Shown in pieces: positions 47,919-56,101 of a stretch of 64,000 nt of DNA. Source of the DNA: Clostridiaceae bacterium (GTDB taxonomy: Bacteria > Bacillota > Clostridia > Peptostreptococcales > Natronincolaceae); contig JAFIFG010000111.1 of NCBI GenBank assembly GCA_020832135.1, positions 62,001 to 126,000 of the forward strand, written 5' to 3'. Position numbers and translations under genes: made by a program. A model generated the notes under the pieces. The model was not told the DNA's origin. It was given only the letters and a program-made list of their open reading frames with translations, and did not search any database. Position 1 is the first letter of the stretch, and each line of letters starts with the position of its first letter.

Positions 47919-48920
47919 TTAAATAAATAATTTAGCTAGTATGCCCATATACATGATATACATGGCCAAAATAGTAAACCCTACTGGTCTACCGATTCTA
48001 CCTTTAAACATACCTCCATATACTAGTACCATCATCATTAATAAAGCTACGGGAATATCTAGATAAAGAGCTTGAGGTATATTATATATATTAGCACCTA
48101 ACATAACATTTTGGTAACTTATTACCATACCGCTATCCCCTATTTTAGAGGATACTCCAAGTACCATAACAATGTCAAGTATATTGGCCCCTAAAATATT
48201 CCCTACAGATATTCCTTCATGGCGTTTTATTACAGAGCTAATAGCAGTGGTAAGCTCTGGAAGAGATGTACCTAGAGCGATTAATGTTAAACTAATAATT
48301 TGCTCTGGAACACCTATTATTTCTGCAATTGCTACTCCATTGTTTACTAAAAGCCTAGCTCCTAATACAATAAAAGCTGCACCTAATATGAATTTAATGA
48401 CATTTGTTTTAATATCATCACTATCTTTATTACTAGAAACATCTTCTATAACTTGCTGTCTTCCGCTGCTTTTAAATTCTATTATATTTATTATAATATA
48501 TACTAAAAATAATAGAATTAAAATGTTTCCTTCACCTGAAGTAATAATTGTATCTTTTGATAAAAATAAAAGAACTATGCCACATAACACCATAAAATTG
48601 CCTTTAATTGCAAAGTTAACAGGTTGTAGCTTTATAGGTGCCAATACAGCGGTTAATCCTAATATAAGTCCTGTATTGCAAACCATGGAGCCCACTACAT
48701 TCCCTATAGCTACATCATAATATTGTTGATATGTTGCTATAGAAGAAACAAGTAATTCTGGTAAAGTTGTTGCTACACTAACAACCGTGGCCCCTATTAA
48801 TACATTAGGCACACCTGTAACTTTAGCCATCCATACAGCTGATTCTACAAACCAGTCTCCACCTTTAATAATTACTGCAACACCCAATATAAAAAGCAAA
48901 ACAATCCCTAGGTTTCCCAT
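47919..48920 (-). CDS. calcium/sodium antiporter-type cation exchanger (CaCA family)
   Basis: The 333-residue protein has about ten to eleven membrane helices in two inverted repeats. Each has its alpha motif: VSVATTLPELLVS with GNVVGSMVCNTG (residues about 47-85), and IALGTSLPELTTAI with GNILGANILDIV (about 210-250). This matches YrbG/CaxA-type exchangers. The ion is not certain. It starts 139 bases after the LCP gene ends and lies 22 bases ahead of rsfS. Confidence 0.9.
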   Translation of the reverse strand: MGNLGIVLLFILGVAVIIKGGDWFVESAVWMAKVTGVPNVLIGATVVSVATTLPELLVSSIATYQQYYDVAIGNVVGSMVCNTGLILGLTAVLAPIKLQPVNFAIKGNFMVLCGIVLLFLSKDTIITSGEGNILILLFLVYIIINIIEFKSSGRQQVIEDVSSNKDSDDIKTNVIKFILGAAFIVLGARLLVNNGVAIAEIIGVPEQIISLTLIALGTSLPELTTAISSVIKRHEGISVGNILGANILDIVMVLGVSSKIGDSGMVISYQNVMLGANIYNIPQALYLDIPVALLMMMVLVYGGMFKGRIGRPVGFTILAMYIMYMGILAKLFI

Positions 48921-49059
48921 ATTTGCCCCCCTATTACCTCAGTACATAACATTACTTGTTATCTGAAATTTAAAATAGACATATCGTTATAATATATTTA
49001 AAATATCTAAATATATGTCAAATTCATAGAACAAAACTACCTTGAACCTCATGTTAGCT

Positions 49060-49983
49060 TTACAGCTTCAAGTAATTTTCCTTTATATGCTCTATGTCTT
49101 TTCTATCAATCACATAATAAGCAATTCTATTGATCATTTTTGGGGAACCTGGTAAAGTTATTTTTTCTATTTCATCAAATGATCCTAAAAGATTTTTTGT
49201 GCCTAAGTAAAACATACTACTTTTAGGCATATTAGTATCTACACTATTATAAAAAATATTAACTAACTTTGGGACTTTTAGAATAATGGATGGAGAAGTA
49301 ACCTTGTCCATCAATGCTTCGGCAAACTGTTGTTGTGCTTGGATTCTGCCTAAATCTTGAGTGGCATACCCACTTCTAAATCTTAAAAAGTGTAAAGCAT
49401 TTGTCCCATCTAGAACTTGAAGTCCTTTTTTTATATCTATATGTAATGGAGGACTATCATAAGGGTCACTATATTTCATGTCCATAGGTACATCTATTTC
49501 TATTCCACCCAAGGCATCTACTATTTCTTCAATAGCTTTATAGTTTACTCTTATATAATAATCTACAGGCATATCAAAAAAAAGTTCAACTGTTTCTTTT
49601 AATAGCTCAATATCACCATAGGCATGTGCATGGTTGATCTTATCATAACCTTTCCTGTTGGGAATCTCAACTTTCGTATCTCTTGGTATAGATAGTAGTG
49701 CTGAATCTTCTCCACTTCTATCTACACTAAATAACATGATAGAGTCAGCCCGCTTTCTTTGGCTTTCCGATGTATTTTGTCCATCCACACCAAAAATCAA
49801 TATATTTATCCTATCATTTTCTTTCCTTAATAAATTAAAAGGATTTAAAGATGTTCTTTCTTTCTTAAGGTTAGTTTCCATTCCACTATTATTACTCATA
49901 GCGAAATTACCTATCATTAAAATTACTAAAGTAAGTATCACAATAGGTTTAAAAAAACTTTTCTTTCGTTGTTTCTTACTCAT
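49060..49983 (-). CDS. LytR-CpsA-Psr (LCP) family cell-wall polymer ligase
   Basis: The 307-residue protein has a basic N-terminus (MSKKQRKKSFFK) and one membrane helix (about 11-29). The extracellular LCP domain follows with ILIFGVDGQN, KRADSIMLFSVD, LLSIPRDTKVEIP and HFLRFRSGYATQDLGRIQAQQ. LCP enzymes attach teichoic or other polymers to peptidoglycan. It lies between yqeK and the cation exchanger, a usual place in Clostridia. Confidence 0.93.
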   Translation of the reverse strand: MSKKQRKKSFFKPIVILTLVILMIGNFAMSNNSGMETNLKKERTSLNPFNLLRKENDRINILIFGVDGQNTSESQRKRADSIMLFSVDRSGEDSALLSIPRDTKVEIPNRKGYDKINHAHAYGDIELLKETVELFFDMPVDYYIRVNYKAIEEIVDALGGIEIDVPMDMKYSDPYDSPPLHIDIKKGLQVLDGTNALHFLRFRSGYATQDLGRIQAQQQFAEALMDKVTSPSIILKVPKLVNIFYNSVDTNMPKSSMFYLGTKNLLGSFDEIEKITLPGSPKMINRIAYYVIDRKDIEHIKENYLKL

Positions 49984-50014
49984 AACCCACCTCTTACATA
50001 ATATTACAAGTATA

Positions 50015-50593
50015 TTATTTATTCATACTTAAAAGCATTTGATTTCTAGCAGCTAATGTGTTAGGGTGTAAAGGTTTCTCTATGCTTATAACATATATAA
50101 TCGTATTATCTAAAGATTGTAATACTCCTTTATCTAGATCATCATCTGCTATTTTCCTTAATTTATCTACACCGGGATAGTTTCTGCCCTTCTCAATAAA
50201 ATCTGATAAATAAATGATCTTTTCAAGCTTACTCATATTCATTCTACCAGTGGTATGATACTTTATAGCATTTAATATATCTGTATTGTTAATATTAAAT
50301 CGTTTTTCTCCTATGATAGCTGCTACTTCACCATGTAACAACTCATGGGCATTTGTCATGATAGTATCTGGTTTAATATTGTATTTATTTATATAATCCA
50401 TTAATTCTTGTCTATTAAATCCTTTAGCAAAGTCATGCATCAAAGCAGCTATCTCAGCATTTAAATAGTCTTCATTATACCGTTTTGCTAGATAAATAGC
50501 TGATTCAACAACACCCATAGTGTGGGTATATCGTTTTTCATCTATGTTTTGTAAAAGACCCCTCTTAATATCTTTAATTAATTGCTCACTCAT
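50015..50593 (-). CDS. yqeK: YqeK-type HD-domain Ap4A hydrolase
   Basis: The 192-residue HD protein has RYTHTMGVVESAIYLAKRY, ALMHDFAKG (HD metal motif, about residues 48-56), HELLHGEVAA and AIKYHTTG. YqeK enzymes symmetrically cleave diadenosine tetraphosphate. It follows nadD by about 70 bases, the conserved nadD-yqeK-rsfS order. Confidence 0.93.
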   Translation of the reverse strand: MSEQLIKDIKRGLLQNIDEKRYTHTMGVVESAIYLAKRYNEDYLNAEIAALMHDFAKGFNRQELMDYINKYNIKPDTIMTNAHELLHGEVAAIIGEKRFNINNTDILNAIKYHTTGRMNMSKLEKIIYLSDFIEKGRNYPGVDKLRKIADDDLDKGVLQSLDNTIIYVISIEKPLHPNTLAARNQMLLSMNK

Positions 50594-50661
50594 TCAAAGC
50601 ACTCCCATATTAAGATTTTAAGTGCAACAAATAACTTTACATAAGTAAAACTATAACATGT

Positions 50662-51267
50662 TTATATGTACAAATAATTTTTTTGAATATATCTTTCTAC
50701 ATCCTCTGTTACCATATATTTTATAGATCTTTCTTCTTTTATCCTATTTCTCAAGTCACTAGAAGAAATTTCTAAATTTGGTATACTCATCTTAATAACT
50801 TCAGCAGAATAAGTTTCTTTTAAATAATTTATTTTATCATTTAACTCTTCATTGTCATATCCAGCCCTAGTGGTGACTACAAATTTAATTAGATGAAATA
50901 ACTCTATGTAATTCTTCCACGTTTCAATTTCTACAAATGCATCAGAGCCAATAATGAAGTGAAATTCAGTAGGTTCTTTATGCTGTTTAAGCATATACTT
51001 TATTGTATCAATAGTATAGGAATCTCCACTTCTATTTATTTCTATATCAGATAAATAGAATTTTTCGTTACTATTTATCGCCATGGATGTCATCACTAAT
51101 CTATGATATCCATCAGTAATAAGTCGATGATATTTATGGGGTGGAGTCCCTGTAGGGACAAAAATAATTTTATCCAATTGAACTTCCCTTAATGCTGTTT
51201 CAGCAATAAATAGATGGCCTAAATGTATAGGGTCAAAGGTACCACCCATTATTCCATATTTTTTCAT
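50662..51267 (-). CDS. nadD: nicotinate-nucleotide adenylyltransferase
   Basis: NadD makes deamido-NAD from nicotinate mononucleotide and ATP. The 201-residue protein has GGTFDPIHLGHLFIAE with the GxFxPxHxGH motif (residues about 8-23), FVPTGTPPHK and the ISSSDLRNRI phosphate motif near the C-terminus. It starts just upstream of the divergent selenoprotein gene at 51358, leaving about 90 bases between them. Confidence 0.96.
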   Translation of the reverse strand: MKKYGIMGGTFDPIHLGHLFIAETALREVQLDKIIFVPTGTPPHKYHRLITDGYHRLVMTSMAINSNEKFYLSDIEINRSGDSYTIDTIKYMLKQHKEPTEFHFIIGSDAFVEIETWKNYIELFHLIKFVVTTRAGYDNEELNDKINYLKETYSAEVIKMSIPNLEISSSDLRNRIKEERSIKYMVTEDVERYIQKNYLYI

Positions 51268-51328
51268 TATCTACACCTCTTTTTAGAGCAGCATGTTTAA
51301 TTATGCTATTTTTAATATTAAAATTTTA

Positions 51329-51337
51329 TGCTATAGT
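51329..51337 (+). promoter_or_regulatory. extended -10 promoter of the MerT-like selenoprotein gene
   Basis: TGC-TATAGT is an extended -10 box with its TATAGT at 51332-51337, about 20 bases before the start codon. A clear -35 box was not seen. AGGAGG lies eight bases before ATG 51358. Confidence 0.5.
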
Positions 51338-51357
51338 ATTGATAGGAGGTTATAATT

Positions 51358-51660
51358 ATGAAAGAAAAAATGTTAAGTATATTTTCAATTTTTCCAGCTC
51401 TATTAGCTACACTTTGCTGAGGTGGAGGTCTATTGTTGGCTACCCTAGGTCTAGGGACAGCAGGATTTGCTTTTTTATCAAACATAGCCCCCTACAGAAA
51501 CGTATTTTTATTTCTATCCTTCTTAACTCTTTTTCTATCATACAATATGGTAGAGAAAAAGAATAGTAAAAAATCTAACAAAATAATATTTAGTATATCT
51601 GCTACGTTAGTAGTTATAATACTTTATGCACCCTTTTTATTAAGACTCATTACAAGATAG
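51358..51660 (+). CDS. MerT-like small membrane selenoprotein (TGA = Sec21)
   Basis: Read through TGA at 51418-51420, the gene encodes 100 residues starting MKEKMLSIFSIFPALLATLC followed by Sec and GGGLLLATLGLGTAGFAFLS, then NIAPYRNVFLFLSFLTL. Three membrane helices are predicted. MerT proteins carry a Cys-Cys pair in helix 1, followed by LGLG and later PYR; here the second Cys position is the TGA. AGGAGG lies eight bases before the ATG. A SECIS-like hairpin follows at 51434-51462: upper stem CCCTA/TAGGG, loop GGTC, lower stem TGTTG/CAGCA. No merP, merA or merR is adjacent, so the metal or metalloid is unknown. A nonsense-mutated gene is the alternative, but codons on both sides are intact. 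Confidence 0.85.
51434..51462 (+). promoter_or_regulatory. bacterial SECIS-like hairpin of the MerT-like gene
   Basis: CCCTA (51443-51447) pairs with TAGGG (51452-51456) around the loop GGTC. TGTTG (51434-51438) pairs with CAGCA (51458-51462), leaving an asymmetric internal loop. The apical loop starts 27 bases after the TGA, within the known range for bacterial SECIS, and begins with GG. Confidence 0.7.
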
Positions 51661-51663
51661 TTT

Positions 51664-51695
51664 CAAGGCACCTGTAAAGCTCTATAGGTGCCTTG
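51664..51695. terminator. terminator after the MerT-like gene
   Basis: CAAGGCACCT (51664-51673) and AGGTGCCTTG (51686-51695) pair perfectly three bases after the stop. The trailing plus-strand sequence ATCTTATGTTTC is only moderately T-rich. It can also serve yhbY on the other strand. Confidence 0.75.
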
Positions 51696-51718
51696 ATCTT
51701 ATGTTTCACATATTTTTA

Positions 51719-52012
51719 TTATTTGGGTAGTTCTATCTGCGGCTTGTTTTTAGATTTTCTATACAACACAAATTTGTTTCCAAGAGCTTGAACAAATTCA
51801 GCCTTTAAAGCTTCTGCTACTTCATTAGCAGTATCTTTTGTATCTAATAAACTATTATCTAAGATATTAACCTTTACTATTTCTCTTGCTTCTAAAGCAT
51901 CATTCATTTGTGCTAAAAAACTTTCGGTAACACCAGCTTTACCTATTTGAGCAATAGGTTTTACTCCATTCGCTATGCTTTTAAGATGACTTCTTTCTTT
52001 CCCTGTTAGCAT
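51719..52012 (-). CDS. yhbY: YhbY-type ribosome-assembly RNA-binding protein
   Basis: The 97-residue CRM-domain protein begins MLTGKERSHLKSIANGVKPI and has the GKAGVTESFLAQMNDALEAREIVKVNIL region, cited here as GKAGVTESF and KVNIL. Start: the frame is open 21 codons upstream into obg, but GAGGAG lies about eight bases before ATG 52012, which gives the standard length. It follows obg with a gap of 46 bases. Confidence 0.93.
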   Translation of the reverse strand: MLTGKERSHLKSIANGVKPIAQIGKAGVTESFLAQMNDALEAREIVKVNILDNSLLDTKDTANEVAEALKAEFVQALGNKFVLYRKSKNKPQIELPK

Positions 52013-52058
52013 TTGTATACTCCTCTTCTTAAGTTCTCTTAATTTTCTAAAAGGTTTT

Positions 52059-53345
52059 TTATTCGTAATACTCAAATTCTATATCATGAATTTTTACAGT
52101 ATCTCCTTCTTGAATCCCTAGTGTTTTTAGTTCATCGATTATTCCTCTATTTTTTAAGATTTTTTGGAAATAACTCAACGAATCCATGCTATCAAAATTG
52201 GTAGAGTTAATCAGTCTCTCTAAAAATCTTCCCTCTACTACAAATAAATCTTTTTCTTTGTAAACACTAAATTTATATTTATCTTCTTTTTGTAATTTAT
52301 ATACTTTTTCTTCATTAACTTCCACAGTTTCTTCTATGTAGTTTTCCTCTATCTCTTTAAGCTTTGCTGATACATGTGTAAACAATTGATCTAAACCTTT
52401 ATTTGTTGCAGCAGATATTACAAAAACTTCTATTCCACTTTCTTTTAACTTTTCTTTTACCATTGCAATATTTTCTTCAGATTGAGGAATATCTGCTTTG
52501 TTTGCTGCTACTATTTGAGGTTTTTCAGATAATTTCGGACTATAGAGTTTTAATTCTTCATTTATCTTATGAAAATCCTCTAAAGGATCTCTACCCTCTA
52601 ATGAAGCTATATCTATAACATGAATTAGAAGTTTTGTTCTTTCTACATGTCTTAAAAATTCATGTCCTAAACCTGTTCCTTCATGTGCACCTTCTATAAG
52701 TCCTGGTATATCAGCCAATACAAAACTATCTCCGTGCTTAGTTTTTACAACACCTAAATTAGGTTTAATAGTTGTAAAATGATAATTAGCTACCTTAGGA
52801 TTTGCACTTGTAACAACAGATAAAATAGTCGACTTTCCAACATTAGGGAAGCCTACTAAGCCTACATCTGCTAATAATTTCAATTCTAATATCACCGTTA
52901 ATTCTTCCCCATATTCCCCAGCAGTGGCGAATCTAGGTGCCTGTCTAGTGGCGGTTTTAAAATTAATATTTCCCTTTCCACCTTTTCCACCTTTTGCAAT
53001 GACTTTTCTATCTCCACCCTTGACTAGGTCTGCAATAACTATTCCAGTTTTTTCGTCCTTGACAATAGTTCCTGGAGGTAACTTTAAGATTAAGTCATTA
53101 CCATCTTTTCCAAACATGTTTTTATTTTTTCCATCTTCTCCATTATCAGCGGTATAGTGCTTTTTATACCTGAAGTCCATTAAAGTTCTCATGCCTTCAT
53201 CTACTTCAAATATAATATTTCCACCTTTACCACCATCTCCACCAGCGGGACCTCCTGCTGGAACATATATTTCACGTCTAAAAGCTACAGCACCGTCTCC
53301 GCCTTTACCTGCTTTTAAGTCAATCTTGGCTTTGTCTATAAACAT
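52059..53345 (-). CDS. obg: Obg family GTPase
   Basis: Obg is an essential GTPase in 50S assembly and stress control. The 428-residue protein has the glycine-rich Obg fold (KAGKGGDGAVAFRRE, about residues 10-24), then G1 GFPNVGKST (about 164), DIPGLIEGA and NKAD. A C-terminal OCT domain follows (LKTLGIQEGDTVKIHDIEFEY). ATG 53345 follows GGGTG; a GTG four codons earlier overlaps the site. It has its own promoter at 53419-53446, separated from rpmA by a terminator. Confidence 0.96.
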   Translation of the reverse strand: MFIDKAKIDLKAGKGGDGAVAFRREIYVPAGGPAGGDGGKGGNIIFEVDEGMRTLMDFRYKKHYTADNGEDGKNKNMFGKDGNDLILKLPPGTIVKDEKTGIVIADLVKGGDRKVIAKGGKGGKGNINFKTATRQAPRFATAGEYGEELTVILELKLLADVGLVGFPNVGKSTILSVVTSANPKVANYHFTTIKPNLGVVKTKHGDSFVLADIPGLIEGAHEGTGLGHEFLRHVERTKLLIHVIDIASLEGRDPLEDFHKINEELKLYSPKLSEKPQIVAANKADIPQSEENIAMVKEKLKESGIEVFVISAATNKGLDQLFTHVSAKLKEIEENYIEETVEVNEEKVYKLQKEDKYKFSVYKEKDLFVVEGRFLERLINSTNFDSMDSLSYFQKILKNRGIIDELKTLGIQEGDTVKIHDIEFEYYE

Positions 53346-53418
53346 AGTTAAATTCACCCTTATTTTTTCAAATTATAACCTACTTTATTTTGTATACTCT
53401 CCTAAATCAGTTAATTTT

Positions 53419-53446
53419 ATTATATCAACTAAATTTAGACTGTCAA
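53419..53446 (-). promoter_or_regulatory. promoter for obg-yhbY
   Basis: Minus-strand consensus TTGACA (53446-53441), a 16-base spacer and consensus TATAAT (53424-53419). Confidence 0.75.
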
Positions 53447-53481
53447 CTGTATTTATTATTCCAAAAAAATCATGAAATTAA

Positions 53482-53509
53482 ACTAAAAACCGCCGATTTT
53501 CGGCGGTTT
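53482..53509 (-). terminator. terminator after rpmA
   Basis: The GC-rich stem AAACCGCCG/CGGCGGTTT (53487-53495 and 53501-53509) is followed on the minus strand by TTTTTAGTTT. Confidence 0.9.
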
Positions 53510-53512
53510 AAA

Positions 53513-53794
53513 TTAATTAGCTTCTTGAATACTTACTTGTTTTTTGTCTTTGCCTTTTCTTTCGAATTTAACGATACCATCTACTAAAGCAAATAAAGTA
53601 TCATCTCCACCCTTTCCTACATTTGAACCAGGATGAATTTTAGTACCTCTTTGTCTTACTAAGATGTTTCCTGCAGTAACAAATTGACCATCAGCTCTCT
53701 TAACACCTAGTCTTTTTGCCTTGCTATCTCTACCATTCTTGGAGCTACCTACTCCTTTTTTACTAGCAAACAACTGAAGATTCATTTTTAACAT
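53513..53794 (-). CDS. rpmA: 50S ribosomal protein L27 with N-terminal cleavage signal
   Basis: The 93-residue protein starts [20 protein letters not shown]. The first nine residues match the Firmicutes extension that is removed by Prp after the LQLFA-type motif, exposing the mature L27 N-terminus that reaches the peptidyl-transferase centre. The protease gene prp is four bases upstream. GGAGG lies eight bases before ATG 53794. Confidence 0.96.
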   Translation of the reverse strand: MLKMNLQLFASKKGVGSSKNGRDSKAKRLGVKRADGQFVTAGNILVRQRGTKIHPGSNVGKGGDDTLFALVDGIVKFERKGKDKKQVSIQEAN

Positions 53795-53797
53795 GAC

Positions 53798-54130
53798 CTA
53801 CACCTCCTTGTCATGAATATCTATATATTGATTATAATTTTCTTTAACACTTTTCATACCAATAACCATTGTTTCAAGCAATGTATTTACTTTTTCTTTT
53901 TCTTTTGTTGATAGATTCTGTGGCACTTCACAACTTAAGTAACCATCTTCTATTTTATAAGGAGCCTTTATTTTTATTATTTCGTACAAACCTAAAATAA
54001 TAGTTTGACTTAATACTGATACGGCAGCACATACCACATCTTTACCGGGCTCGTCTGCATAGGCATGACCGGAAATAGTAAATTGCATTACTTCTTTTTT
54101 GTTATTTCTTTTAATACTTACTATAATCAT
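53798..54130 (-). CDS. prp: L27-processing cysteine protease Prp
   Basis: The 110-residue protein (YsxB family) has the catalytic His in TISGHAYADEPGKD (about residue 22) and the catalytic Cys in VVCAAVSVLSQT (about 34). It removes the N-terminal extension of L27, whose gene follows. The rplU-prp-rpmA order is conserved in Firmicutes. Confidence 0.95.
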   Translation of the reverse strand: MIIVSIKRNNKKEVMQFTISGHAYADEPGKDVVCAAVSVLSQTIILGLYEIIKIKAPYKIEDGYLSCEVPQNLSTKEKEKVNTLLETMVIGMKSVKENYNQYIDIHDKEV

Positions 54131-54141
54131 AAGCTACGATC

Positions 54142-54453
54142 CTAAGCATTTATTTTTTCAATAACAAGTTTTGTGTAAGGTTGTCTATGACCTTGTTTCT
54201 TTCTAAAGTCTTTTTTAGGCTTATACTTAAATACAATGATTTTTTTGCCTTTGCCTTGCTGAACAACTTTAGCTTCAACCTTAGCTCCCTCAACTATAGG
54301 GTTACCTATAGTTAGATCACCATCTTTAGAAACAGCTAATACATTTTCAATTGTTACCACATCGCCTTCAGTAGCTTCAAGCTTCTCTACGAACAATGTG
54401 TCACCTTCTTGTACTCTGTACTGCTTTCCACCTGTCTCAATAATTGCGTACAT
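54142..54453 (-). CDS. rplU: 50S ribosomal protein L21
   Basis: The 103-residue protein starts [20 protein letters not shown] and ends with [20 protein letters not shown], both standard for L21. It heads rplU-prp-rpmA, with a structured leader at 54475-54530 and a strong promoter at 54537-54565. Confidence 0.97.
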   Translation of the reverse strand: MYAIIETGGKQYRVQEGDTLFVEKLEATEGDVVTIENVLAVSKDGDLTIGNPIVEGAKVEAKVVQQGKGKKIIVFKYKPKKDFRKKQGHRQPYTKLVIEKINA

Positions 54454-54474
54454 TTTTACACCTCCTCAACCCAG

Positions 54475-54530
54475 TCTCGCCGAATACTAGGTACTTTCGT
54501 TTAAAACCCGATTCGTGCGGCTACTTACAA
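54475..54530 (-). promoter_or_regulatory. L21-type ribosomal leader RNA
   Basis: The minus-strand leader between promoter and rplU contains AGTAGCCGCACGAATCGGG, GAAAGTACCTAGTATTCGGC and GAGACTGGG. This resembles the Firmicutes L21 leader, thought to give ribosomal-protein feedback. Recognised from memory of the motif; ends are approximate. Confidence 0.6.
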
Positions 54531-54536
54531 GTCTAT

Positions 54537-54565
54537 ATGGTATCATAGTAGCATAGCTGTGTCAA
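54537..54565 (-). promoter_or_regulatory. promoter for rplU-prp-rpmA
   Basis: Minus-strand consensus TTGACA (54565-54560), a 17-base spacer and TACCAT (54542-54537). Confidence 0.65.
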
Positions 54566-54577
54566 GCTTTTAAGACT

Positions 54578-56071
54578 TTATTCCTTAAATTGATTTTCTA
54601 TAGCATTTAATTTTCCCATAGATCTTATTTTCAAGACGTTATGATGTACTTTTTCTTCAGATTTTATCCTGATTTTCATAGCATACTTTTCTTCAATTTC
54701 TTTAATAATAAATTGATTCCCAATAATTTTTTCATGAACACTAGGATTCACTTCAAAAATCACCGCTTCTGCATTAGTGTGGAGGCTTATTCTTTTCGTC
54801 TCTTTTTCTATTTTATAAAGTATTTCATCTTCAGAAAATACCCTTCCTGTTCCTTCACAGCAAGGACAATTTCTATGTAGTAATGTATCCAAGCTTTCCT
54901 TAGCTTTTTTTCTGGTAATTTCCACTAGACCTAAAGAAGTCATTCCTAAAATCTTGGTTCTTGTTCGATCTTTATACAAGGATTTTTCTAACATATCCAT
55001 TACCTGCTTTATATACTCTTCTTTGGTCATATCAATAAAGTCAACAATGATAATTCCACCTATATCTCTTAGTCTTAACAACTTGGCTATTTCTTGAGCA
55101 GCTTCTATATTCGTATTAAATACCGTCTCTTCCAAATTAATACTTCCTACATATTTGCCGGTATTAACATCAATAACAGTCAAGGCTTCTGTAGGATCAA
55201 TAACAATATAACCACCACTTTTAAGCCACAACTTTCTAGCACTAACTTTTTTAAATTGTGTATCTATGGTGTAATATTGAAAAATTTCCACATCCTCATT
55301 GAATAATTTGATTCTACTCTTCAAAGAAGGTGAAATTAATTCAACCAATTCCAGTGTATTGTTATATTCCTCTTTATCATTTATGATGAAATTATCTATA
55401 TTTTTATTGAATATATCTCTAATGCTTTTATTTATAAGGTCAAAGTCTTTATAAATAACTCTAGGAGCAAATCCCAATTTCTTTTCTTTTTCAATTTTTT
55501 GCCACAATTTTAAAAGAAATTTAATATCGTCATTAAATGCTTCCTTGCTTTTACCTTCAGCCACAGTTCTTATTATAACACCCATATTATCAGGTTTTAT
55601 TTCCTCTACTTCTTCTCTCAATCTGTTTCTTTCCTCTTCACTTGTAATTCTTCTAGAAACTCCTAAATAATCTGTATTAGGCATTAATACTAAATACCTT
55701 CCAGGTAGTGTGATATGGGTAGTTACCCTAGCACCTTTAGATCCCATGGGTTCCTTCACTACTTGTACTATAATTTCCTGTCCCTCTTTTATAATATCTT
55801 TTATAGCTACTTTTTTAGCTGTTTGTAAATCTTCATGATACATATCTTGTGGGATAGCGTCTTTTACATAGAGAAAACTATTTTTTTCCAAACCAATGTC
55901 TACAAAAGCCGCCTGCATACCAGGTAATACATTAGCGACCCTTCCTTTATAAATATTTCCTACGATTCTTTTATTATTTTTTCTTTCAATGTATAGCTCT
56001 ACTAATTCTCCTTCTTCCAATAACCCTAAGCGAGTTTCAGTAACTCCTACATCTACAATGATTTGATTCAT
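54578..56071 (-). CDS. rng: ribonuclease G/E family endonuclease
   Basis: The 497-residue protein has an S1 RNA-binding insertion (GNIYKGRVANVLPGMQAAFV, residues about 38-57). The catalytic Asp sites are in TVIDVNTGKYVG (about 299) and IIIVDFIDM (about 342). A zinc-link motif CPCCEGTGRV (about 404) follows. The size fits RNase G rather than the much longer RNase E. It is followed by the rplU promoter and is 30 bases downstream of the TIGR03936 gene. Confidence 0.94.
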   Translation of the reverse strand: MNQIIVDVGVTETRLGLLEEGELVELYIERKNNKRIVGNIYKGRVANVLPGMQAAFVDIGLEKNSFLYVKDAIPQDMYHEDLQTAKKVAIKDIIKEGQEIIVQVVKEPMGSKGARVTTHITLPGRYLVLMPNTDYLGVSRRITSEEERNRLREEVEEIKPDNMGVIIRTVAEGKSKEAFNDDIKFLLKLWQKIEKEKKLGFAPRVIYKDFDLINKSIRDIFNKNIDNFIINDKEEYNNTLELVELISPSLKSRIKLFNEDVEIFQYYTIDTQFKKVSARKLWLKSGGYIVIDPTEALTVIDVNTGKYVGSINLEETVFNTNIEAAQEIAKLLRLRDIGGIIIVDFIDMTKEEYIKQVMDMLEKSLYKDRTRTKILGMTSLGLVEITRKKAKESLDTLLHRNCPCCEGTGRVFSEDEILYKIEKETKRISLHTNAEAVIFEVNPSVHEKIIGNQFIIKEIEEKYAMKIRIKSEEKVHHNVLKIRSMGKLNAIENQFKE

Positions 56072-56101
56072 GTAACCATCTCCTAATTTAAAACAAACTT
56101 T

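Noticed and set aside
48172-48720. 182-codon plus-strand frame opposite the cation exchanger
   Set aside because: Long only because the membrane-protein codons on the minus strand avoid stops; no start signal or family resemblance.
53191-53475. Plus-strand Pro/Ser-rich frame opposite obg
   Set aside because: Its composition is the mirror of the glycine-rich Obg fold; no independent support.
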